Under the pieces are notes generated by a model. The model saw nothing but the letters and a program-made list of their open reading frames with translations. It searched no databases and was not told the origin of the DNA. A stretch of 30,512 bases of DNA, from assembly GCA_964404395.1 (NCBI GenBank), contig CAYOKA010000012.1, forward strand, positions 1-30,512, given 5' to 3'. The position numbers and the translations under genes were made by a program. Source of the stretch: JAAYBT01 sp964404395 (lineage in GTDB: Bacteria; Bacillota; Clostridia; Acetivibrionales; DTU013). Positions 23,686 through 30,512 of this stretch are shown here, one piece after another. Each line of letters begins with the position of its first letter. Positions within the stretch are counted from its first letter, which is position 1.

Positions 23686-25501
23686 AGAAGCCCTCCCTGT
23701 TCTCAGTACTTATATCTCCCGGAATCGATACTATGGCTTTTGTATATTTGTTCTCCTCGCTTTCAATAATTAATCCGTAGTTTTCACCGTAAAACAGCTT
23801 AATCCTTCTGTTGACATTTTCTATGCCAATGCTTCTATTTCCCTTTTCTCTCAGGCCTTTAAAATACGTGTCACTATCCATTGCAAGCCGTTCATTCAAT
23901 TGCTCCAAATCTTCGCTATTCATCCCGGCACCGTTATCGATTACCTCTATTCTCAGGATATTGTCATCCTGCTTTATTGCATTAAGAGTTATCACGCCCT
24001 TGCCCCTTATCCCCTCAATCCCGTGATAAACAGCGTTCTCTATCAGCGGCTGTATCAGAAGCTTGGGAATTTTTATACTGTCCACATCCACATGTATATT
24101 TTTTTCCAATTCTATTCTATCCCCAAACCTTCTTTTTTGCAAAGATATGTATTTATCAGCATAGCTGAATTCCTCCTTAAGGCTTATCAATCTTTCGTCT
24201 CTGCCTATGCTTGCCTCCATCAGATCAGACAGTTCTGACACGGTATTGCTGATTTCGGGTACCTTGTTCAGCTGTGCCATCCAGTTGATTGCCTCAAGGG
24301 TATTGAAAAGGAAATGCGGGTTTATTTGCGACTGCAACGCCTTAAGCTCAGCTTCCTTACGTGTAAGCTGCTCCCTGTATACCCAATTGACCAGATGGTG
24401 TATTTCACTGGACATTTCATTGAAGGTCTTTCCCAAAAACCCCAATTCATCATGCCTGTCCACATTTACATGCACATTTTCACCACCTGCCTGCACCTTT
24501 TTCATACCATTCACAAGCACATTGATTGGTTTGACGATGTCCATTGCAATGAAAAATGTAATAGCAATAAGCAGAAGGATAACAATAACGCTCAGCATAA
24601 TTATGTTCCTTCTAAGTATGTTGGCATCCTTGTATAGCTCATCCAATGTGTTGTAGACTACGATTTTCCATCCGGTGCTCTTCTGGGTGGTATGGGCAAT
24701 AAAAAAACCTGATTCTTCATCTGCAACCTCTGCGTGTTCATCTCCGATTTTATCATACAGTAGCCCCGTAAATATGGACAGGTCATCATAATCTCTGCTT
24801 GTAATCAACTCCATATCTGAGGTCAAAATCGCAATGTTTTGAAGATTACCCGTCAAGCCCTGATATACCTCATCCAATATTTCCTTCTTTACAAGTATGA
24901 CCAGCAGCCCCAGTTCCTGAAAGTTGTCTCTGTCATTGAACTGTCTTACAAGATAAATGTTGTTAACTCTACTATCCTCAGAGACAATATGCAAGAACGG
25001 TTTCCCATTTTTCTGTCTGGCCTCTTCAATCATTTCAAGGTAGGGGATATCCTCCTTGGTACCTGCTTCTCTTGTATTGTCGTCCTGATAATAAATCCTG
25101 CCTTCATCAGAATATACACATATAGAGCGGATCTCAGGTCTGGTGATGACTACCATCTTAAGATGACTGTTAACGGTGTTTTCATATTCAAATCGTTTGA
25201 GCGGATCTTCAATATCACTTTTGTCTTGCAGCGTATCATATATTTTATCTTCATAGAGGAGATCCTGGGATATTTCAACCAGGTTTTCGAGATAATCATC
25301 CAGCCTCAACTGAATCATATTTAGTATGTCTCTGGAATAATCCGTTGAGTTTTCTTTTATAATGCCTTCGGAATTTTTGTAGCTCAAAAAACCTAACAGC
25401 AATAGCGGTACCAGAATCTGAATGAACAAAGCAGATACCAGCTTTTTTCTGATTGATAAATTTCTATAAAACCTGAGTAATCCTGAGGGAAAGTGTTTCA
25501 T
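23663..25501 (-). CDS. YesM-type sensor histidine kinase
   Basis: A 612-aa membrane sensor kinase. Transmembrane segment 1 is near residues 20-42, an extracytoplasmic sensing domain (Cache-like, about 45-295) follows, then transmembrane segment 2 (about 298-322, NIIMLSVIVILLLIAITFF), a HAMP linker, and a His_kinase-type (PF06580) H-box region ALQSQINPHFLFNTLEAIN. The ATP-binding domain has PLIENAVYHGIEG (N-box) and DNGAGM (G1), ending with GIENVNRRIKLFYG. It starts at an ATG 39 bases after the lipoprotein gene and overlaps the response regulator gene, so all three should be co-translated. The likely partner for ligand perception is the lipoprotein encoded upstream. Confidence 0.93.
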   Translation of the reverse strand: MKHFPSGLLRFYRNLSIRKKLVSALFIQILVPLLLLGFLSYKNSEGIIKENSTDYSRDILNMIQLRLDDYLENLVEISQDLLYEDKIYDTLQDKSDIEDPLKRFEYENTVNSHLKMVVITRPEIRSICVYSDEGRIYYQDDNTREAGTKEDIPYLEMIEEARQKNGKPFLHIVSEDSRVNNIYLVRQFNDRDNFQELGLLVILVKKEILDEVYQGLTGNLQNIAILTSDMELITSRDYDDLSIFTGLLYDKIGDEHAEVADEESGFFIAHTTQKSTGWKIVVYNTLDELYKDANILRRNIIMLSVIVILLLIAITFFIAMDIVKPINVLVNGMKKVQAGGENVHVNVDRHDELGFLGKTFNEMSSEIHHLVNWVYREQLTRKEAELKALQSQINPHFLFNTLEAINWMAQLNKVPEISNTVSELSDLMEASIGRDERLISLKEEFSYADKYISLQKRRFGDRIELEKNIHVDVDSIKIPKLLIQPLIENAVYHGIEGIRGKGVITLNAIKQDDNILRIEVIDNGAGMNSEDLEQLNERLAMDSDTYFKGLREKGNRSIGIENVNRRIKLFYGENYGLIIESEENKYTKAIVSIPGDISTENREGFYVQGSDN

Positions 25502-25539
25502 CCTATAGCCCCCGAAATAATTCTATATTTATCAGATAT

Positions 25540-26853
25540 TTAATCAGGCATAATTCCATTATCAATAGCGTTTTCCCATAATTCCTCTGCGGTAATCGCA
25601 CCGGAAAGGAAATAGGGAAACTGCTTTGCAATATCATGCTCCCATGAGCTTCGGTCTACAAAGGAATCCAACGGTCCAACCAAAATATCGGACTCTTCAA
25701 GCATTCTCTTCCCTCTTATTGTCATCCTTCTGTATTGAATATTGTAGTCATCAATATCAACATTGCTGAGCATGCCGGTCCCGGCAGCATAATACGCAGC
25801 AGTATCCGGAGATGTCAGTGTCCTCAGAAGCCTTATCGATGCTTCGGCTCTGGCTTCGTCTTCGGTGGCCGCGGTGCTCATATGGAAGGAGCCTCCTCCA
25901 ATTCCATACACCATTGCCCCCTTATATTGCTCATACCCTTCAACATATGGAAATCGGATAATATCTACGGTATAGTCATCCGCATCAAACTCTCCTATAA
26001 ACCATGAGCCCTGTACAATCATTGCCGCCTTTTTCTCTTTAAAAAGTATATTCCTTTCGTTGTTTGTCATTGTAAAACAATTCTCAGGGAAGGCACCCAT
26101 GTCATACAATTCCTTTATATATTGAAGTGCCGTCAGGTGGCTGTCCTTTATTTTGCCATCATTAAAAGGAAATTCAGTATCGGTTTTTCCCCCGACCATC
26201 GGGAGTAGATTTTGGTATAGATATGTGCCTTCAGCATAGGTATTGAATGCAATTGGTGCAATTCTATTTTCTTTAAAAATTTGTATAGCGGCTTTCAAAT
26301 CTTCGAAGCTTTCAGGGATAGGAGCATTGTGTTTTTTAAAGAGGTCTTTATTAATATACATACACTCGAATATCACTTCTACGGGGAGCCCATAAATTCT
26401 GGCGTTATGCGTGGTATAGCTCCACATGTCCGGATTGAAGCTTCTTTTCCATTCCGGATTATCCATCAGCTGGGCTGTCAGGTCTGCCACCTTGCCGGCA
26501 TTAATCAACATATTTATATCTGATCCCGGCCAAAGCCCGAAAACATCAGGATCATTTCCCGATGCGAAATCAGTTTTTATTTTTGGTAGGAAATCCTCTC
26601 CAAAGAGAGACTCGTTGATTACTGTAACATCAGTATTATCTGCCTCAAACTTAGATAATACGGTCTTTAACGCCTCGGCCTTGCTATCGACACCTCCCCA
26701 GCTGCTGATGAAGCGCAGTGTGGTTTTTGTGTCCTTGTCTGCTGTGTTTTCAGTTTGAAGCAATTGCATATTAGAGGGTGCTTGCGAACAAGCACCCAGT
26801 AGAAACATTATTACAAATGTCAACAAGGCCTGAGACAGCGCGGTTCTCCTCAC
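25540..26853 (-). CDS. Extracellular sugar-binding lipoprotein, probable sensory partner of the YesM kinase
   Basis: A 437-aa family 1 solute-binding lipoprotein. The signal peptide (RRTALSQALLTFVIMF) ends in lipobox LLGAC. The binding fold runs from about residue 45, with FGLWPGSDINMLINAGKVADL and GLPVEVIFECMYINKDLFKKH matching the usual hinge and ligand regions, and a C-terminal lobe ending ELWENAID. I choose the GTG at 26853 because AAGGAG lies nine bases upstream; a TTG three codons earlier is too close to that site. There is no permease beside it; instead it directly precedes a kinase-regulator pair, as in three-component sugar-sensing systems. It could equally serve as a second binding protein for the importer downstream. 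Confidence 0.87.
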   Translation of the reverse strand: MRRTALSQALLTFVIMFLLGACSQAPSNMQLLQTENTADKDTKTTLRFISSWGGVDSKAEALKTVLSKFEADNTDVTVINESLFGEDFLPKIKTDFASGNDPDVFGLWPGSDINMLINAGKVADLTAQLMDNPEWKRSFNPDMWSYTTHNARIYGLPVEVIFECMYINKDLFKKHNAPIPESFEDLKAAIQIFKENRIAPIAFNTYAEGTYLYQNLLPMVGGKTDTEFPFNDGKIKDSHLTALQYIKELYDMGAFPENCFTMTNNERNILFKEKKAAMIVQGSWFIGEFDADDYTVDIIRFPYVEGYEQYKGAMVYGIGGGSFHMSTAATEDEARAEASIRLLRTLTSPDTAAYYAAGTGMLSNVDIDDYNIQYRRMTIRGKRMLEESDILVGPLDSFVDRSSWEHDIAKQFPYFLSGAITAEELWENAIDNGIMPD

Positions 26854-26928
26854 TATATACAACTCCTTATTTGTTGGGAATTTTGCGATGTAGCATTATT
26901 TGAGTTACGCACTACAATATAATAATTC

Positions 26929-29277
26929 TCATGCTAAGGTTGAATCGCAATAACCCTCGCTGAATTGGATGCCCCCTTCAGCTACACTGACTGATACACT
27001 GCTTTCTGGTTGGATTTTACCAAGAAAGAACTGATCAGTCAATTCGTCCTCGATATATCTTTGAATTGCTCTGCGAAGAGGCCTGGCTCCAAATTTCGGG
27101 TCATAGCCCTTTTCCAGTATGAAATCGGTTACTTCATCCCTAAAGCTCAGCGATATCCCCTTGTGAAGAGCTTCATCCCTTACCTCTTCAAGCATCAGCG
27201 CTACAATCTGCTTTAATTCATCCCTGCTCAAATGCGTAAATACAATAATCTCGTCCAGTCTATTCAAGAACTCGGGTTTGAAGGTTTCCTTCAATACATC
27301 CTTCACCCTGCTCTTCAAACTCACATACCCATCATTGAAAAAACCAATTCCATTGGCCTTGAGCGTCGTTCCTGCATTGGACGTCATAACGATAATGGTG
27401 TTTTCAAAGTTTACAACCTTCCCGTGGCTGTCTGCAAGCCTTCCGTCCTCAAATATCTGAAGCAGTATGTTGAATACATCGGGATGAGCCTTCTCTATCT
27501 CATCCAACAATATAATGGAGAATGGTTTTCTTCTTACCTTCTCTGTAAGCTGGCCGCCATCATCGTAGCCAACATAGCCGGGAGGCGAGCCTATCAGCTT
27601 CGATACGGTATGCTTCTCCATGTATTCCGACATATCCAGTCTTATCAAGGCATCCTCTGTTTGAAAAAGCTCCACCGCCAGTGCTCTGACCAGCTCGGTT
27701 TTCCCAACGCCGGTAGGACCGACGAATATGAAAGAGGCCGGCTTCTTTTTCTTTCTGAAGCCTGCTCGGTTTCTCCTGATCGCCTTGGATATGCTGTTGA
27801 CTGCTTCATTCTGGCCTATCACTCTCTTGTGCAGTCTTTCTTCCAAATTCATCAGCTTCACTGCTTCTATTTCTGTAAGCCTCTGAACCGGAATTTTTGT
27901 CCAGGACTCTATAACATAAGCAACATCCTCAACGGTGAGCTCAACTTCCTTATTCCTCTTTTCAAATTCGTTAACTTTTTCCAGAAGCTTGCACTCTCGA
28001 ACCTTTAAATCTGCTGCTTTCTGGTAATCCTCTATTGAATCGGCAGAAATAGCAAACTCCTTTTCCTCCTGCACCTTTTTCAGCTCTTCCTTGAGCGCCT
28101 CAAGCTCTACCAGACCGGTGTTCTTCAAATTAGCTCTCGAACCGGCTTCATCAATAATGTCTATTGCCTTATCAGGCAGAAATCTGTCGGTAATATATCT
28201 ATCCGACATTTTCGCCGCAGCTTCAATAACCTGGTCGGTTATTTTTACTCTGTGGTATCTTTCGTAATAGTCCTTAATTCCTTTCAGTATCTCAATCGTA
28301 TCTTTCACTGAAGACTCATCCACAATTACAGGCTGAAATCTTCTTTCAAGTGCGGAATCCTTTTCTATATGCTTGCGGTATTCATTGAGCGTAGTGGCTC
28401 CGATTACCTGAATATCTCCTCTGGAAAGAGCCGGCTTGAGTATGTTGGCTGCATTCATTGCACCCTCGGCTTCACCGGCTCCCACAATATTGTGAAGCTC
28501 ATCAATGATAAGGATTACATTTCCCAGTGTCTTCGCCTCTTCAATAATTCCCTTCATACGGCTTTCAAACTGACCCCTGAACTGAGTGCCTGCAACAATA
28601 CTGGTCATATCAAGCAGGTATATTTCTGTGCTAAACAATTTGGCCGGAACCTGTCGCTTTGCAACTCTGACAGCCAGGCCTTCGGCTATGGCGGTCTTGC
28701 CCACACCCGGCTCTCCAATTAGCACCGGATTATTTTTGGTCCTCCTGTTCAATATCTGCACGACTCTGTCAATCTCTCTTTGCCTGCCAACCACCCTGTC
28801 AATTTTGTCCTCTCTGGCCATATCCGTCAGGTTTGAACCATACATATCCAGGAATTTTTTCTTTCTTAGACTCTTCTTCTCCTGGGTCTTGGTTCTCGTG
28901 CCATTCCTGCCATCCTTTTCCTCGATTAATCCCTTTGAATCGCCACCGTCCGCCACTCCCTCGTTCTTTGGAAATGCACGATTTAAAAAATTAAAAAAGG
29001 GATTCATCTTGTTATTGTTCATGGATTGCTCTAGCGCCTGAAGGTCGGCACTTCCCGGCTCCATATCCATATTTTCAAATAATCCACCCATCTGCCTGTT
29101 TAGATTATCAATATCTTCATCGGTCATCCCGGTTTGCTCAATCAATTGGTCAACAGGCTTAATCCCCTGCTTCTTTGCACAGGACAAGCAGAGTCCTTCC
29201 TGATGCTGTTTCCCGTCTATTATTTTTGTAATAAAAACAACTGCATAGTTTTCTTTGCAATTTGTGCACATCATCAT
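26929..29277 (-). CDS. clpE: ClpE-like AAA+ protease ATPase
   Basis: A 782-aa Hsp100 chaperone of the ClpC/ClpE class. The N-terminus carries a zinc finger (CTNCKENY and CLSCAKK) instead of a Clp-N domain, the hallmark of ClpE. Two AAA+ modules follow: the first with GEPGVGKT (near 190) and IIDELH, the second with GPTGVGKT (near 520) and LLDEIEKAH, separated by a short UVR-like coiled region. The loop GIGFFND fits the ClpP-binding [ILV]GF tripeptide. It unfolds damaged proteins for ClpP degradation. I start at the first of three in-frame ATGs (29277), 10 bases after GAGGAG. No GGTCAAA-type CtsR repeat is seen upstream, so its stress control is not evident here. Confidence 0.92.
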   Translation of the reverse strand: MMMCTNCKENYAVVFITKIIDGKQHQEGLCLSCAKKQGIKPVDQLIEQTGMTDEDIDNLNRQMGGLFENMDMEPGSADLQALEQSMNNNKMNPFFNFLNRAFPKNEGVADGGDSKGLIEEKDGRNGTRTKTQEKKSLRKKKFLDMYGSNLTDMAREDKIDRVVGRQREIDRVVQILNRRTKNNPVLIGEPGVGKTAIAEGLAVRVAKRQVPAKLFSTEIYLLDMTSIVAGTQFRGQFESRMKGIIEEAKTLGNVILIIDELHNIVGAGEAEGAMNAANILKPALSRGDIQVIGATTLNEYRKHIEKDSALERRFQPVIVDESSVKDTIEILKGIKDYYERYHRVKITDQVIEAAAKMSDRYITDRFLPDKAIDIIDEAGSRANLKNTGLVELEALKEELKKVQEEKEFAISADSIEDYQKAADLKVRECKLLEKVNEFEKRNKEVELTVEDVAYVIESWTKIPVQRLTEIEAVKLMNLEERLHKRVIGQNEAVNSISKAIRRNRAGFRKKKKPASFIFVGPTGVGKTELVRALAVELFQTEDALIRLDMSEYMEKHTVSKLIGSPPGYVGYDDGGQLTEKVRRKPFSIILLDEIEKAHPDVFNILLQIFEDGRLADSHGKVVNFENTIIVMTSNAGTTLKANGIGFFNDGYVSLKSRVKDVLKETFKPEFLNRLDEIIVFTHLSRDELKQIVALMLEEVRDEALHKGISLSFRDEVTDFILEKGYDPKFGARPLRRAIQRYIEDELTDQFFLGKIQPESSVSVSVAEGGIQFSEGYCDSTLA

Positions 29278-29316
29278 AGTCAATCAACTCCTCTAATTAC
29301 GGCCATCTTCATATTA

Positions 29317-29346
29317 AGTATAACATATTTTCTGAGGCAGGGTCTA
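29317..29346 (-). promoter_or_regulatory. Possible clpE promoter
   Basis: On the minus strand TATACT (29322-29317) is a good -10; TAGACC (29346-29341) with an 18-bp spacer is a weak -35. The predicted start is about 30 bases before the ATG. The rest of 29347-29540 shows no gene. Confidence 0.35.
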
Positions 29347-29555
29347 CTTGCGCAGCCGCATTATATGTTTATTATTGTGTATTTATTGTAAATTTTCAGT
29401 GAATAGAAGCGAGCCGCATATAGTAATACTTGATCAAGGATGTTTTGTAACCTATTGCTGTGCTGCGGAATATATTTATATTAGCGATATAATCAGGCCG
29501 GTAATGTAGTAACTGCTTATCTTAATTTTGCAAGAACATGAGGAGGTGTTTTTGA

Positions 29556-29678
29556 ATGGCAGACAGAGGATGTGTTGGCGGCATTTTTAAGGATGATTGC
29601 GCCATTTTGTTCTTTATTCTTGTATTCCTGCTTTTGTTCGTAAGCCCTCGGGGCTACGGATTTGCTAACCCCATTTAG
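29556..29678 (+). CDS. Small 40-aa single-membrane-span protein (YjcZ-like, possible sporulation protein)
   Basis: A short plus-strand ORF with a textbook ribosome binding site (AGGAGGTG at 29541-29548, seven bases before the ATG). The product begins MADRGCVGGIFKDDCA, then has one hydrophobic helix (residues about 16-30, Ile/Leu/Phe-rich) and a short tail ending GFANPI. The Gly/Cys-rich head plus single hydrophobic helix resembles the many tiny YjcZ-type and related proteins of spore-formers, some linked to sporulation. Family membership is inferred by composition only. A TATAAT at 29488-29493 lacks a good -35, which could mean an alternative sigma factor. It is divergent from clpE and convergent with uvrA. 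Confidence 0.65.
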   Translation: MADRGCVGGIFKDDCAILFFILVFLLLFVSPRGYGFANPI

Positions 29679-29694
29679 CCTTGTGTGGTAAGAA

Positions 29695-29748
29695 ATCCCC
29701 CACCTCTTAGCTACCATGCTCGCAAAATTGGGAGCGCAGGTGGGGGAT
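29695..29748. repeat. Long inverted repeat (ATCCCCCACCT arms) after the small ORF
   Basis: Perfect 11-bp arms, ATCCCCCACCT (29695-29705) and AGGTGGGGGAT (29738-29748), enclose 32 bases that can form an inner GCTC/GAGC stem. It lies between two convergent genes and could act as a bidirectional terminator, although no U-run follows either arm. It may also be a dispersed repeat unit. Confidence 0.6.
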
Positions 29749-29777
29749 GAATTACTTCCGGCTTCCGGCCTCCGTTT

Positions 29778-29861
29778 TGTCATTCTGAGTGAAACGAAGG
29801 ATCTTCTCAAGATTCTTCACTCCGTTCAGAATGACAGGGAGATAGGCTTTTCAGAATGACA
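29778..29861. repeat. Palindromic dispersed intergenic repeat (TGTCATTCTGA type)
   Basis: The arm TGTCATTCTGA (29778-29788) is matched by its reverse complement TCAGAATGACA at 29826-29836, and again at 29851-29861. Between the first two lies a near-palindrome centred on AAGGATCTTCTCAAGATTCTT. This is the widely distributed intergenic repeat whose translation yields the spurious peptide RSFVSLRMT in many genomes. The extra third arm suggests a partial second copy. It carries no gene. Confidence 0.8.
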
Positions 29862-29865
29862 ACGG

Positions 29866-30512
29866 TCAAAATCGGCTCAAAGCACCTTTTAAATAGTGTC
29901 CCGTATAAGACGTCTCATTTGCCGCAATCTCTTCGGGGGTACCCGTAGCAACAACATACCCGCCCTGGTCGCCACCTTCCGGCCCAAGGTCAATAATGTA
30001 ATCCGCTGTTTTAATAACCTCCAGATTGTGCTCTATGACAATCACCGAATTGCCTGCATCAACAAGCCTGTGTATAATATTCACAAGCCTGTGAACATCA
30101 GCCACATGAAGCCCGGTAGTGGGCTCATCCAATATATAAAGAGTTTTGCCTGTAGCGCGCCTGGACAGCTCCGTTGCAAGCTTGATTCTTTGAGCCTCCC
30201 CGCCCGAAAGAGTCGTTGATGGTTGTCCAACCTTTATATAACCAAGACCCACATCAAATAGAGTCTGCATCTTGCTTCTGATACGAGGTATATTTTTAAA
30301 GAAGTCCAGCGCGTCCTCAACCGTCATATTCAGCACATCGGAAATATGCTTCCCCTTGTACTTAACCTCCAGGGTTTCCCTGTTATACTTTTTACCGTTG
30401 CAGACCTCACAGGGCACATAAACATCCGGCAGGAAGTGCATCTCTATTTTCAAAATACCGTCGCCGGTGCATGCCTCACATCGCCCGCCTTTCACGTTGA
30501 AGCTGAAGCGAT
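29866..30512 (-). CDS. uvrA: UvrA excinuclease subunit A, C-terminal part (truncated by window edge)
   Basis: The last 215 or so residues of UvrA, open to the right edge (the first complete codons read RFSFNVKGGRC, so the start lies beyond 30512). Visible features are the second zinc-binding module (CEACTGDG and CEVCNGKK), the ABC signature TTLSGGEAQRIKLATEL, Walker B LYILDEPTTGLH, and the H-loop region VIVIEHNLEV, ending GHYLKGALSRF. This is the DNA-damage recognition ATPase of nucleotide excision repair. About three quarters of the protein is missing from the window. It converges on the small plus-strand gene across a repeat-rich spacer. Confidence 0.95.
   Translation of the reverse strand, partial: RFSFNVKGGRCEACTGDGILKIEMHFLPDVYVPCEVCNGKKYNRETLEVKYKGKHISDVLNMTVEDALDFFKNIPRIRSKMQTLFDVGLGYIKVGQPSTTLSGGEAQRIKLATELSRRATGKTLYILDEPTTGLHVADVHRLVNIIHRLVDAGNSVIVIEHNLEVIKTADYIIDLGPEGGDQGGYVVATGTPEEIAANETSYTGHYLKGALSRF

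Noticed and set aside
27232..28008. 258-codon plus-strand open frame opposite clpE
   Set aside because: It is antisense to conserved AAA+ coding sequence and has no domain signature; a shadow frame.
29281..29420. CtsR operator expected upstream of clpE
   Set aside because: I searched for tandem GGTCAAA heptamers on both strands in the upstream region and saw none.
29517..29810. 97-codon minus-strand open frame with peptide RRSFVSLRMT
   Set aside because: Its first codons are the translated dispersed palindrome, a well-known source of spurious proteins; it has no ribosome binding site and lies antisense to the better supported 40-codon gene.

Overview
The window looks like chromosome of a low-to-moderate GC, anaerobic, saccharolytic (probably cellulolytic) member of the Clostridia, close in gene content to the Acetivibrio / Ruminiclostridium / Clostridium thermocellum group. 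The evidence is two multimeric [FeFe]-hydrogenase operons, a putative sensory [FeFe]-hydrogenase, cellobiose phosphorylase, a carbohydrate ABC importer with YesM/YesN-type regulators, ClpE, strong AGGAGG ribosome binding sites and frequent TTG/GTG starts. The placement is inferred from gene content and architecture only. Almost every gene is on the minus strand, so transcription runs right to left; the one supported plus-strand gene is a 40-codon ORF at 29556-29678.

Left part (1-5283), redox and hydrogen signalling. One minus-strand operon encodes a DRTGG-domain protein, an anti-sigma-type ATPase, a putative sensory hydrogenase (HydS-like), a second DRTGG protein and a PHP phosphoesterase. 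A second operon follows: NuoE/HndA-like subunit, a stand-alone histidine-kinase-type ATPase, an HndB-like 2Fe-2S protein, and the first codons of an HndC/HydB-like subunit that runs off the left edge. Each operon is preceded by a perfect 18-bp Rex operator (TTGTTAA-N4-TTAACAA) at a good promoter.

Middle-left (5400-9650), mixed genes: a secreted protein with copper-amine-oxidase-N repeats, a membrane-anchored metallophosphoesterase, a small XRE regulator plus membrane protein pair with repeated dyads at its promoter, and a PfkB-family (fructokinase-like) sugar kinase.

Middle (9747-15613), the hydCBA operon for a trimeric [FeFe]-hydrogenase. HydB is fused at its C-terminus to a GltD/NfnB-like FAD/NAD(P)H module. 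The promoter is near-consensus with a one-mismatch Rex site just downstream, and the predicted leader of about 300 nt carries roughly twelve degenerate 13-bp tandem repeats that I cannot assign to a known element.

Right-middle (15728-26853), an oligosaccharide locus: cellobiose phosphorylase, an LplA/LplB/YtcP-type ABC importer without its own ATPase, and a three-gene sensory unit (second lipoprotein binding protein, YesM-type kinase, YesN-type AraC response regulator). The likely logic is extracellular sugar sensing, import and phosphorolysis of cellobiose, with reducing equivalents leaving as H2 under Rex control.

Right end (26929-30512): clpE, the small plus-strand gene, a patch of palindromic intergenic repeats, and the 3' end of uvrA.
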